DNA of 64,000 bases, taken from contig CP002190.1 of NCBI GenBank assembly GCA_000525675.1, positions 1,674,001-1,738,000 of the forward strand, read 5' to 3'. The stretch is from Bdellovibrio bacteriovorus W (GTDB lineage: Bacteria > Bdellovibrionota > Bdellovibrionia > Bdellovibrionales > Bdellovibrionaceae). The notes beneath the pieces are model-generated. The model was not told the origin of the DNA and did no database searches. It saw nothing but the letters and a program-made list of their open reading frames with translations. The position numbers and the translations under genes are program-made. Shown in pieces: positions 20,401 through 26,960 of the stretch. Position 1 is the stretch's first letter. Each line of letters opens with the position of its first letter.

Positions 20401-22225
20401 TACAGGCGTTGGTATCGGCTATGTGAACTCTTGTGCTCTTCAAAACGGCACTGTGTACTGCTGGGGCGCCAAGGATTACGGAGTTCTTGGAGATCCCAAC
20501 GCGGAATTCTCAACCCTCGTTCCCGTGCCTATTTCTGGACTCCCGCCCGGAGTTGAAAAAATCGCTATGGGTTGGGTTCATGCCTGCGCCCTTAAAGCCG
20601 GCTCTGTTTATTGTTGGGGTGAAAACAAAAACGGTGAAGTCGGAGATGGTACGTTTAATCTAGTACACACGCCAAAGATAGTTAGCGGTATTGGTACCAC
20701 AAAAAACCTTTGGGCAGGCCTCTATGGAACCTGCACCAAGAACACCAACGATCAAGTTTATTGCTGGGGAAATAATGGCGACCATCAAATTCACAGCCTT
20801 TCCACCGCGGATGTGAACACTCCAACCCTCATGCCTGAGCTTTCTGGCGCAACTGTTGTCACCTATGGATACCAATCCTGTGCGATTATAAATGGACAAC
20901 TGCTCTGTAAAGGTAAAAATTATTTTGGTGAAGCAGGCATCAATCAACCCACGGGAAGTTTGAATGTGCCTCTATCTCCAGTCATTGGAGCAAGCAGTGG
21001 TGTGACTGACGTTGCCGTCTCTCACGGAGCTCATACTTGCTACATTCGCAATAGCCAAGTCTACTGCTCGGGCTTTTCAGGATTCGGTCAACTGGGTGAT
21101 CAACAAACACTACAAAGCAATGCACACGTGCTAAGTCCTGATTTTACCAATGCCGCTTCTATTTCGATGATCACAGAACATGCCTGCGGAATTTACAATG
21201 GTGGCGTGAAGTGTTTAGGAGATAATAGCCATTCAAAGGTCGGAAATCTTCTCACAGATAGAATGTATTTAGTTCCAACTGCTGTTAAAACCATGGAAAC
21301 AGGTGTGAGTAAGATCAAGACTGCGATTGATGGAAGTTGCGCTCTTCAAAATGGCTCCGTGAAATGTTGGGGCCGAGCATACATTCGAGGTCATTCTTCG
21401 GGATCAGGAAACCCTAATACACCACTAGGGCTTTCTTCCGGCGCCACAGACCTGGCATCTTCTTTAGGAAGCCAATTCGTCTGCGCCATAGCTTCTGGAA
21501 AAGTTTACTGCTGGGGATTTTTAAATAACTGGTCCATCTTTAATTTGCAAGTCGGAGTTCACTACAAAGACCCGGTTGAAATCGTTGAAGCTGGAAGCAA
21601 CAACAAACAAATTAGCCTTGGCGCTTATCATGGCTGTCTTTTAAAAACTGATAAAACTGTTTGGTGTTCAGGATATAATAATGAAGGTCAATTAGGCCGA
21701 GGTCATAATGACAATTCAAACACCAATCCAATGGCTGATCTCTTGCAGATTCCTGGCCTAACAAATGTGGATGAAATCTCGACAGCAACCTACGGGACTT
21801 GTGCCAGAATCGGATCTACTTTGATAAAATGCTGGGGGAATAGCCCAGGGCATGGATCAAGTACAAGAGCCATTGCAACTCCAGCCGAGATCACAGGATT
21901 TACAAATATCACAAAACTTATCTCAGGTAATAACAACCACTGTATAATCTCTAATGGAAAAGGCTACTGTTGGGGATTCAACCGCTTTGATAATCATGGC
22001 ATCAACGATTACTTAACAAATGAATATCACTATTCTCCGACTGCACTTGATAGCCTGAATGCCTTTGGCGCAGTCACAGATATTGAAATAACTAACTCCT
22101 ACGGCAGCTGTGGCAAAGTAGGCAATAACTGGTATTGTTCTGCCATAGATTCCAAAGGTCAATTTGGCACGGATAAAAAACCCTTCCGATTGGCGCCAAT
22201 TTCTATTGCGCCTTTTCCAAACTAA
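14468..22225 (+). CDS. Giant lipoprotein: Calx-beta, Ig-like repeats and 14 RCC1 blades
   Basis: This 2585-residue surface protein starts with a lipoprotein signal (lipobox LFSGC, lipidated Cys near residue 23). Domains in order: Calx-beta (about 46-148); a choice-of-anchor/HYDIN-like domain (150-260); about ten Ig-like or fibronectin-like modules (265-1635) built from four recurring module types, each present in two or three copies; two more Calx-beta domains (1637-1866); and an RCC1 region (1868-2585). I count 14 RCC1 repeats around the motif YCWG, enough for two seven-bladed propellers, each with two cysteines about 10 residues apart. The plan suggests a lipid anchor, a long stalk and a binding head. 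The role is unknown; prey contact is a guess. There is no clear ribosome binding site before the ATG. Confidence 0.85.
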   Translation: MFNSGTCIKNILMLLFIPLFSGCMKATLTPLVSENEVFRKIKIQSGTTVALEEGIGHQISLAIETPVFNGIKLKPITLHWSLNDHDGDFETSSGTLIIQPGATSISFMIKALRDSEIENDETFELTFSGDSFSNLEDSTISFIVKDRTTKAKVRAEFLSLDFGPQQIQNTVTRAVIFSNSGDATAENLSFTTPSPPFAYHGGSFPGVGGTCGGVLKGHNSCSVVLSYTPSEVNTHNESLTWSYKNPITTDQGNLNITGLGVEVAAILGGQPSQPSNVDNLNITVSGTNVTHYKYKLGPALSTDCSLSAGYSVETATSTKITDDLQLLANQNLKVCVIGKDTNNFWQPLSAATQYSWNYDTTRPTVSINQKVGQADPTNTLPVRFTMVFSEPIAESSLSESDVHFIGSASVQNYTLTKIDSTHYELVVTALDHDGIIEPVIGEAKFSDLAGNLNSASTSTDNQVTYDTSAPNAATLLGWLQSSPSKSSPVTAKWTVSTSTDIHEQKIQFYKDASCLVLSGSAISLPASTTNANLTGLDGETYSYNVTSMDTAGNISVSSCSSSLLIDRTLPSVTSFTPATSIQASLPTSITVSFSEAMLESTIENINNYTVTCNSSGTASIVGASALSASTAVLNLNVTQAPANAETCTVTVKTAVTDLAGNSLSSAAVATYVLDLPGFVIGVNSSLANGIYKANQVVPITITFSENVFLADGSPKLLMETGAIDRLATYVSGHGTNALLFHYTVVSGDNTADLDYESASALSLNGSTLKDSFGSDIILTLPAPSTPGSLSANKNIEIDTQAPDAFNITGITGGTDSTKDEWLTNGSIATAHWSPALGSSHYLVEIRNADASLNICAQQSVSTTSATFTGCNLINNTQYLLRVSALDTVGNATAASNNDFIFTINTSAVIATLTGQPSGRTNQTVLNIDVDGVDVQSYRYKVGASASTNCAVATGYSFDISSTINITDSVNALGNTDIKVCVIGKNSASVEQALTSATSATWTQDLIAPTLTLNQKSGQPDPTNTLPVEFTIVASEAITGFDVSDITQSGTATGITWTLSSSDNITWSLKATAVTGAGTLIPSIGVNKLTDIAGNSNAASTSTDNHVTYETTKPSLTINQKSGQSDPTNTLPIDFTIVFSEPINPSTFTTADITQGGSASGITWNLSTLDNITWSLSATAVTTAGTLIPSIGAGKVNDPAGNSNNASTSTDASVTYDITPPVNAVSLSWQQSSPTNSTSLVAQWSKSTSTDLSSQKIRFYTGASCNTYTGTENTATSSATTSNFTAAHGNTYTYQVISTDTAGNSITSACSSALTIDTIAPTITNVTSNKANGAYTVGEVIDIRITFSENVTVTGTPLLALNTTPTRTASYVSGSTTSTLVFNYTVQASDTASDLNYVATNSLTITSASIKDAATNNAVLTLPGIASAGSLGTNKDIVIDTTPPSITTFTVTNSTPTNSTTFNISSSVNGSPTSYCIRENSPTVASCSWVAGSVLPASFTVTTTNEAKTLYAWVKDTAGNISAMASSASIVFDNIPPTATLSGQPTGSSAKYALNIDVSGSGVVGYKYKMGPSASIDCTVASGYSSSEVSETINIVENIAAYANGSVKLCVVGKDAAGNWQTYAAATSAVWTKNSPAIQFTTTASSVSEYNDPTHTVSVSIPTAVDIAVSVQYTFSDGANPSATMGDDYIAVNGTATIAAGSTSVNISIPILDNSTEEYDETFKITLSAPVGGSLGTNTVHTVTILDDEEPPLVTIQDVFVTEGESTSLIATISHPTDKGAVKITWTRDACVGVDCAIAGTDYTMAVTSGTASIPSGNTSISFGNLVTIDNAIDELYKRVPIKITGVTGGTSYISNADIYINDNDSPLGKQAVQIETGDYHSCSLDNSGSVYCWGLNDNGQLGVGNYRPSSSPLKVNLPSAASSIAAKYGNACAITSAGALYCWGRGSNASFPGASLTGTNSTGNRWTPTAVTGMSSGVTGVGIGYVNSCALQNGTVYCWGAKDYGVLGDPNAEFSTLVPVPISGLPPGVEKIAMGWVHACALKAGSVYCWGENKNGEVGDGTFNLVHTPKIVSGIGTTKNLWAGLYGTCTKNTNDQVYCWGNNGDHQIHSLSTADVNTPTLMPELSGATVVTYGYQSCAIINGQLLCKGKNYFGEAGINQPTGSLNVPLSPVIGASSGVTDVAVSHGAHTCYIRNSQVYCSGFSGFGQLGDQQTLQSNAHVLSPDFTNAASISMITEHACGIYNGGVKCLGDNSHSKVGNLLTDRMYLVPTAVKTMETGVSKIKTAIDGSCALQNGSVKCWGRAYIRGHSSGSGNPNTPLGLSSGATDLASSLGSQFVCAIASGKVYCWGFLNNWSIFNLQVGVHYKDPVEIVEAGSNNKQISLGAYHGCLLKTDKTVWCSGYNNEGQLGRGHNDNSNTNPMADLLQIPGLTNVDEISTATYGTCARIGSTLIKCWGNSPGHGSSTRAIATPAEITGFTNITKLISGNNNHCIISNGKGYCWGFNRFDNHGINDYLTNEYHYSPTALDSLNAFGAVTDIEITNSYGSCGKVGNNWYCSAIDSKGQFGTDKKPFRLAPISIAPFPN
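17488..18117 (+). repeat. Tandem coding repeats of an Ig-like module
   Basis: Two consecutive modules of about 105 residues (starting at 17488 and 17803) share nearly the same strings, such as NQKSGQ, DPTNTLP, DNITWSL and GTLIPSIG. A more diverged third copy lies at about 15553-15870. At DNA level the two adjacent copies keep long near-identical stretches, pointing to recent duplication or gene conversion. Confidence 0.8.
20071..22222 (+). repeat. Fourteen RCC1 repeats within the giant lipoprotein
   Basis: Fourteen units of roughly 45-60 residues follow the pattern Cys-Ala-x-x-x-x-Gly-x-Val-Tyr-Cys-Trp-Gly, most followed by a degenerate GQLG-type string. Both cysteines are present in every unit, including degenerate ones where YCWG becomes LCKG, KCLG or YCSA. 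The paired cysteines are unusual for cytoplasmic RCC1 proteins and suit disulfides in an extracellular propeller. Confidence 0.85.
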
Positions 22226-22326
22226 TTTGAACACATTGCCTTCTATTTTCCGGTTCCTTCGTTCGCCTCGACCCTCTGATTTTCGCTATCGACGCGGTGT
22301 TTAGGGCCATCGCCCGCGAAAAGATT

Positions 22327-22355
22327 TTGACTTCACCCTCAGCTCGGCATATCTG
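22327..22355 (+). promoter_or_regulatory. Possible sigma-70-type promoter for the small lipoprotein
   Basis: TTGACT (22327-22332) is followed after 17 bases by TATCTG (22350-22355). The -35 is good and the -10 is poor. A start near 22362 would give an 18-base leader containing GGAG. Confidence 0.3.
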
Positions 22356-22379
22356 CTTGAGGCAAATGGAGAAGTCATC

Positions 22380-22511
22380 ATGAGAATTCTTGGTTTAATT
22401 TTATTGGCAGCCCTTGCAAGCTCTTGCTCATCAAAAGTGATTGTGAAAAAAGACACATGCACTGATATCTATGGCGGTGCTTTGATGGAATGCGAACAAG
22501 TTAAAAAATAA
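22380..22511 (+). CDS. Small 43-residue lipoprotein
   Basis: This is a very short gene with a convincing lipoprotein signal: MRILG, a hydrophobic core and the lipobox ASSC, so the lipidated Cys is residue 16. The mature peptide is only about 28 residues and contains two further cysteines (DTC and MEC), which could pair with each other. ATGGAGAAG lies upstream of the ATG at a good distance, and a strong terminator follows 20 bases after the stop, so the gene has its own signals at both ends. It resembles small entericidin-like or hypothetical lipoproteins only in general form. Function unknown. Confidence 0.7.
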   Translation: MRILGLILLAALASSCSSKVIVKKDTCTDIYGGALMECEQVKK

Positions 22512-22530
22512 TTTGTGTTTTTTAAAAAAT

Positions 22531-22565
22531 AAAAAAGCGAAGTGGATTTTCACTTCGCTTTTTTT
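22531..22565. terminator. Bidirectional terminator between small lipoprotein and feoB
   Basis: AAGCGAAGTG and CACTTCGCTT form a 10-bp stem, extended by flanking A and T runs, around a six-base loop. T runs are present on both strands, so it can serve both the small lipoprotein gene and feoB, whose stop is 43 bases away. Confidence 0.9.
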
Positions 22566-22607
22566 ATTTCTTAGATTATGCAGGATCTTACCTCGTTGAG
22601 CTGACCT

Positions 22608-24497
22608 TTATGGTACGCCTAAAAGTCTCAATCCCTGCACCACAATCACAACAATAACATAGGCCGCAGTATTGAAAGCCACTAACTGAATTGCCGCGAA
22701 CTTCCATGAGCCCATCTCGCGAATCTGCACTCCTACAGTGGACATACATTGAAGGGCAATCAGGATGAAAATCATAATCCCGATCACGGAACTCACCGTG
22801 AAGAGTTTTTCTCCGTGGCGATTCACCGCGGACTGCATTTGCGAGAGTAAAGCCGTCTGTTGAGTTTCCTCTTCAGTGTCTGCAATATTAAACGTCAATG
22901 CCAGTGAAGAGACGAATACTTCACGTGCTGCGAATGCAGAGATCATCCCTACCCCGACTCTCCAATCAACTCCCATGGGCTCCATCACGGGCTCAATCAC
23001 TTTCCCCATCTGTCCCACATAGGATTGCTGAAGCTTCTGAGTCGCATCCTCAAGTTCGTAATGAGGGAACGTAGTTCCTAGCCAAACGATGACAGCGAAA
23101 GTGAAAATAATCGGTCCAGCACGCTTTACATAAGAAAGAGTTCTTGTCCAAGACTGACGAACTAATACTCTTAATTTAGGGCGACGATAAAGAGGAAGCT
23201 CCATCATGAATAAGGAACTTTCTTTGGCAGGAATAAAACGACTGACAATTCCTGCAGCGATTACTCCTAAAACTAAAGAGCCTAAATAAAGCGCTGCCAT
23301 AGAAAGGCCTGCATAAAGTGGAGACTCGCCATGAAACAAGAACGCAATCAGAAGCGCAAAAACTGGAAGGCGTGCTGAGCAACTCATCAACGGAATCACA
23401 AAAGCTGTGATCATGCGATCGCGCTTTGATGGGATGTTACGAGTAGCGATAATGGCAGGTACCGCACAGGCAAAACCTGAAAGCAAAGGAACAAATGATC
23501 TTCCGCTCATGCCAAGAGCTGAAAACGGACGATCTACCAAAGTCGCTGCACGCGCTAAATAACCAGTGCTTTCAAGAATTCCAATTCCCATGAAGAGAAT
23601 AAAAATTTGTGGCATGAACACCATGAAGGCACCAAAGCTTGAAACGATCCCATTGGCTAAGAAATCTGCCCACAGTGTTCCGGGACCCCAGGCTGCAACA
23701 ACCTCATTGAGTTGAGAGAACCACTCATCAATTTGATCCATGAAGGGCGCTGCCAGCCAGAAAACCGCCGAGAACAATCCCGTCATAATTAAAACGAAAA
23801 ATAAAATTCCAAAAAATGGATGCAATAAAAAACGATCCGCTTTTTCTGTACCAGAAACAATGCGATTCATTTTTGCAGCAGAGTCTTGAGTGTTTTGCGC
23901 TAAAGCCTCTTGTGCAAGTTCTTCACTGAAAAGAATTTTTTCTTCTTGGACTTCAAAACTCCAAGGTGTCGGTGGCTTCACTTCGCCCACTGGCGGAAGT
24001 TGATCCATCGCTGCGACGACTTCTTTTAATCCCCCCGCTAAGAGCCCTTCAAACGTCACTACAGGTGCGCCTAATTTATCAGAAAGACTTTGCAGATTCA
24101 GAGACACGCCCTCGCGGCGTAAAAGGTCTGCCATAGTTACAACAATCAGAAGTGGAAGACCTGTTTCTTTAATTTGCAACGCCATCGGAATATGACGAGC
24201 CAAGTGTGTACCGTCGACAATTAGAACAATGCCATCGACTTTTTCAATACGATCATTTTTAAAAATCGCATTGTAAGTCACCCACTCATCCGCACTCTTC
24301 GGATGAAGACTATAGGTGCCCGGCGTATCCATCACTTGGATATAGGCATGCTCTAAGTGGGAAGCTAAATTTCCCAGAGCATATTCAACTGTAGCACCGG
24401 GATAATTGACTGTTTTAAATTTTGAACCTGTCAGCCAATTATAGAGAGTTGTTTTTCCTGAGTTAGGAGCGCCGACGAGAGCGAAAACTTTTTTCAT
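22608..24497 (-). CDS. feoB: Ferrous iron transport protein FeoB
   Basis: This is an inner membrane Fe(II) transporter with an N-terminal G domain. G1 is GAPNSGKT (residues 9-16) and G3 is DTPG (57-60). The G4 position, usually NxxD, reads TMAD (121-124), so the base-recognising Asn is Thr. The membrane part starts at about residue 235 and has two Gate-type regions (FACAVPAIIATR, and the matching FAAREVF second half). Length is 629, shorter than E. coli FeoB (about 770) but within the family. I chose ATG 24497, five bases after the feoA stop, since GTAGG precedes it and homology starts there. Confidence 0.92.
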   Translation of the reverse strand: MKKVFALVGAPNSGKTTLYNWLTGSKFKTVNYPGATVEYALGNLASHLEHAYIQVMDTPGTYSLHPKSADEWVTYNAIFKNDRIEKVDGIVLIVDGTHLARHIPMALQIKETGLPLLIVVTMADLLRREGVSLNLQSLSDKLGAPVVTFEGLLAGGLKEVVAAMDQLPPVGEVKPPTPWSFEVQEEKILFSEELAQEALAQNTQDSAAKMNRIVSGTEKADRFLLHPFFGILFFVLIMTGLFSAVFWLAAPFMDQIDEWFSQLNEVVAAWGPGTLWADFLANGIVSSFGAFMVFMPQIFILFMGIGILESTGYLARAATLVDRPFSALGMSGRSFVPLLSGFACAVPAIIATRNIPSKRDRMITAFVIPLMSCSARLPVFALLIAFLFHGESPLYAGLSMAALYLGSLVLGVIAAGIVSRFIPAKESSLFMMELPLYRRPKLRVLVRQSWTRTLSYVKRAGPIIFTFAVIVWLGTTFPHYELEDATQKLQQSYVGQMGKVIEPVMEPMGVDWRVGVGMISAFAAREVFVSSLALTFNIADTEEETQQTALLSQMQSAVNRHGEKLFTVSSVIGIMIFILIALQCMSTVGVQIREMGSWKFAAIQLVAFNTAAYVIVVIVVQGLRLLGVP

Positions 24498-24502
24498 AGA
24501 AC

Positions 24503-24733
24503 CTACTTGCGAGTCACTTGGGCACATGCTGCCTCCTCACTTCGTAATGCTAAAAAGCTAGTGTCGAAGCGAATCAACAACGGACCACCAAAAGGAGCGC
24601 GGCCTAAGATTGTGATCTCAGTCCCTACACGAATTCCCATTTCATGAAGACGTTCACGAAAACTTGAGCCTTCGCTAAAGCCAATGACTTTAACGACAGT
24701 CCCCGGTTTTAAACTTTTATCAAGCAAACTCAT
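24503..24733 (-). CDS. feoA: Ferrous iron transport accessory protein FeoA
   Basis: This is a small cytoplasmic SH3-like protein that assists FeoB. Its 76 residues include the characteristic RLHEMGIRVGTEITILGRAP segment and a C-terminal beta strand (LLIRFDTSFLALR). Its stop is five bases before feoB, so the two form an operon. The upstream 183-base gap contains a perfect 12-bp palindrome, CCCTTTAAAGGG (24778-24789), a possible operator, but no recognisable Fur box. Confidence 0.9.
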   Translation of the reverse strand: MSLLDKSLKPGTVVKVIGFSEGSSFRERLHEMGIRVGTEITILGRAPFGGPLLIRFDTSFLALRSEEAACAQVTRK

Positions 24734-24777
24734 GTAATCCCTCGGCTTTTTCTAATTCCATTGTGTTAAAAGGAGGC

Positions 24778-24789
24778 CCCTTTAAAGGG
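24778..24789. promoter_or_regulatory. Palindrome upstream of feoAB
   Basis: CCCTTTAAAGGG is a perfect 12-bp palindrome located 45 bases upstream of the feoA start, between feoA and the divergent gene at 24917. It could bind a dimeric regulator. It does not resemble the Fur consensus. Confidence 0.3.
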
Positions 24790-24916
24790 AAGTTATTTAA
24801 GTTTTAGGAAGTTAATTGAAAGCAAAGTGATAAAGGTTTTCAAAATCTAGCCCCTGCAGAGGTCTTGTTTTTATGAGTCTTTCTTTAGTCTAAATCTTAG
24901 GCACCGATCTAAAATC

Positions 24917-25978
24917 ATGAGCATAGGATCGAACACCACCTTTTTCGCCCTGCCTTGGCTTTTATTGCTGCTTTCATTAGAGGCAAAAGCCGGTCACTCC
25001 TCTTTTTACGCCCCCCTAACCTGTCCCCCTGAAGAAATGCAGATTCAGGCCACCAATCTTGGGAGGCAGGAGTTGCGCTTTTGGACACAAGTGCGCCAAG
25101 GAGAAGAAATCGAAGAAATTCCCGTAGATATTGGAGCCAAGGCGAGCCTCACCTTGCGCGGTTCTTATTTTTTAGATGAGGCCCGAGGGTTTTCCATTAA
25201 AACTTGGGAACCAGAGCTCATGCGCTTTCAGCTTTCTTGCTTTGGAGTTCCTGATGTACAGCTAAACACGGAGCATTCTCCAGATCAGATTTTTCGTTTT
25301 CAGCGCCCCGTTCGCCACGTAAAAGCCTATTTCACCAATCTGTACTTGAAGCAGAATAAAGTGAAAATTACTGCATTTGATCGTATGGGAAAAAGCCTTA
25401 CGAGCAAAAACTTCGTTCTGAAAAATCATTATGATACGCAAGAGTTTAAATGGAGTTTTGATGCTTCTGTCAGTCGCATTGAAATGCACGCTGAGAATCG
25501 TGCCAGTGCTGTTCTCACCTATGAACAATTAGGTAAAGAGTATGTGAGTTATGGCGAAGCTCTTGCCCCACGCAGACTGCCTGCTTCCAATGAAGAAGTT
25601 TACTTTCTTGTGTCGACGAAGTCGAAGAACTCAGAATCCTTTGTCATGGGACTTAAAGATCCGGAAAAGATCTCCACAGCTCGAGAACAAATCCAAAATC
25701 CTCTGTTAGAAAAAATAATTGTGGGTGGCGTGCAATTGGGTCATGGAAATACCAACCGCAGCTTCAGTCAAAAAAACAAAGCTCCCTATTCGTGGTCTGT
25801 CTTCCGTGTAGATGCCTTTGCAGACTTTGCACACATTGATTGCGATGGCAGCCCCGACCTCGTCGAAGAACGCCTTTTACAGCGCCTCAATGAGGGCGGA
25901 AGAATCTGCTTCTGGAGATATCGAGTGATTAAAGAACTCAGCCTTGAAGAAGTGCAGAGCGGGATATTAAAGCCTTAA
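24917..25978 (+). CDS. Secreted protein of unknown function
   Basis: This is a 353-residue exported protein I cannot assign. The N-terminus is a signal peptide with a leucine-rich core and cleavage near LEAKAG. The rest looks beta-rich: a cysteine-containing first domain, a central part with alternating hydrophobic pattern (VKITAFDRMGK, VSRIEMHAENRASAV) that resembles a jelly-roll or Ig-like fold, and a C-terminal region with three cysteines or acidic clusters (HIDCDGSPDLVEE). It overlaps the stop of the convergent pterin synthase gene by four bases. No typical ribosome binding site is seen. Confidence 0.6.
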   Translation: MSIGSNTTFFALPWLLLLLSLEAKAGHSSFYAPLTCPPEEMQIQATNLGRQELRFWTQVRQGEEIEEIPVDIGAKASLTLRGSYFLDEARGFSIKTWEPELMRFQLSCFGVPDVQLNTEHSPDQIFRFQRPVRHVKAYFTNLYLKQNKVKITAFDRMGKSLTSKNFVLKNHYDTQEFKWSFDASVSRIEMHAENRASAVLTYEQLGKEYVSYGEALAPRRLPASNEEVYFLVSTKSKNSESFVMGLKDPEKISTAREQIQNPLLEKIIVGGVQLGHGNTNRSFSQKNKAPYSWSVFRVDAFADFAHIDCDGSPDLVEERLLQRLNEGGRICFWRYRVIKELSLEEVQSGILKP

Positions 25979-26460
25979 ACCGAAATGTAAGAGGCCCCTT
26001 GTCCCGAGGTCTCTTCTACGGTCACTTGAACCTTTACAACTCCGTGCGCACGAAACTCCTGCATAAACTTCTCAGAGAGAAGCTTTGCGAGCTGTTCAAC
26101 GCTGGTATTAGTCACTGGAAGTCGAATGACTTCGTTCTTAGGAAACACATAAAAGCGTTCTCGGAAGGTCACTTCTAAAGACTTCTCTGTTTCTTTAAAC
26201 TTCATGTCTTTATGCAGATCTGGCAATAAGACCATTTCATCCCAAGCATCGACCGCTGCCTTAATAGCTTTTTTAAAGACGTTGAAATCGACGAAATAGC
26301 CATCATTATGACTTTTAGGATCTTCCGAAGCTGTCACGTCAACTTTTACTTGATAGTTATGTCCATGCAGACGCTCAGCGCTGACCTCGTCAAAAATCAA
26401 GAAATGCGCTGCTGAAAACTTAAAGTTCTGTTTTGCTAAATGTAAAGTGATCGTGGACAT
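25975..26460 (-). CDS. 6-pyruvoyl-tetrahydropterin synthase family protein, ExxHGH type
   Basis: This is a COG0720 enzyme of 161 residues. Zinc ligands are present in FSAAHF and LHGHNY. At the catalytic position it has no cysteine; instead it reads SAERLHGH, which fits the ExxHGH pattern described for PTPS-III proteins that replace FolB in folate synthesis by making hydroxymethyl-dihydropterin. A longer middle part (LLPDLHKD ... VFPKNEVIRLP) separates it from QueD. It is divergent from a QueD-like paralogue 20 bases away. Family membership is secure. The folate role is inference from the motif and would require a genome without folB. GAGGT precedes the start. Confidence 0.8.
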   Translation of the reverse strand: MSTITLHLAKQNFKFSAAHFLIFDEVSAERLHGHNYQVKVDVTASEDPKSHNDGYFVDFNVFKKAIKAAVDAWDEMVLLPDLHKDMKFKETEKSLEVTFRERFYVFPKNEVIRLPVTNTSVEQLAKLLSEKFMQEFRAHGVVKVQVTVEETSGQGASYISV

Positions 26461-26480
26461 AACTACCTCAAAGTGATTAT

Positions 26481-26849
26481 ATGAATACCATGAAGTTTGA
26501 ACTTAAGCAGCACTTTCAAATTGAATCCGCCCGTTTTTTGCCCCATTTGCCAAAAGAGCACCCTTGCTCACGTATGCATGGACATAGTTTTAAGATCATT
26601 CTAACTCTTGTCGGAGATCTGGATCCTAAAATTGGTTGGGTGATTGATTACAACGACATACAAGCTGCTATGAAACCTCTCTTAGAGCAGATCGATCATC
26701 GCGTTTTAAACGAAGTCGAAGGTCTTGAAAATCCGACCTCTGAACTTTTAGCAGTTTGGCTTTATGAGCGCGCCCGCAAGGTGCTTCCACAGCTAACAAA
26801 AGTGACGATTGCAGAGACGCCACTGACAGAGTGTTCTTACCCGATTTAG
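26481..26849 (+). CDS. queD: QueD-like 6-carboxytetrahydropterin synthase, one zinc ligand changed
   Basis: QueD makes 6-carboxytetrahydropterin for queuosine in tRNA. The 122-residue protein has the catalytic cysteine pattern CSRMHGH (CxxxHGH), the GWVIDYNDI segment, LENPTSE and the catalytic ETP near the C-terminus, all as in QueD. However, the first zinc ligand, normally His in AAHRLPH, is Arg (SARFLPH). Either another residue fills the site or this is a natural variant subgroup. Translation starts at ATG 26481 or at ATG 26490 three codons later. Divergent from the other COG0720 paralogue. Confidence 0.85.
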   Translation: MNTMKFELKQHFQIESARFLPHLPKEHPCSRMHGHSFKIILTLVGDLDPKIGWVIDYNDIQAAMKPLLEQIDHRVLNEVEGLENPTSELLAVWLYERARKVLPQLTKVTIAETPLTECSYPI

Positions 26850-26860
26850 ATGTCTCAATT

Positions 26861-26887
26861 TGAACTAAACCTATGAGGAATAGTTCA
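26861..26887. other. Inverted repeat upstream of the 26961 lipoprotein
   Basis: TGAACTA (26861-26867) and TAGTTCA (26881-26887) are a perfect 7-bp inverted repeat with a 13-base spacer just after the queD-like gene. It could be a weak hairpin at the queD end or an operator for the next gene. It has no T run. Confidence 0.3.
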
Positions 26888-26960
26888 TAAATTACTAATT
26901 AAACTACGAAAAACTTCAGTCCAAACTTTCGCAATCCGATAGAGCCTGCGAAGGTTTGGG

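Noticed and set aside
24734-24916. Fur box sought upstream of feoAB
   Set aside because: No sequence close to the 19-bp Fur consensus was found; only a short palindrome unlike it.
26935-26942. TCCGATAG as another sigma-28-like box
   Set aside because: Only 6 of 8 bases fit and no -35 is present.
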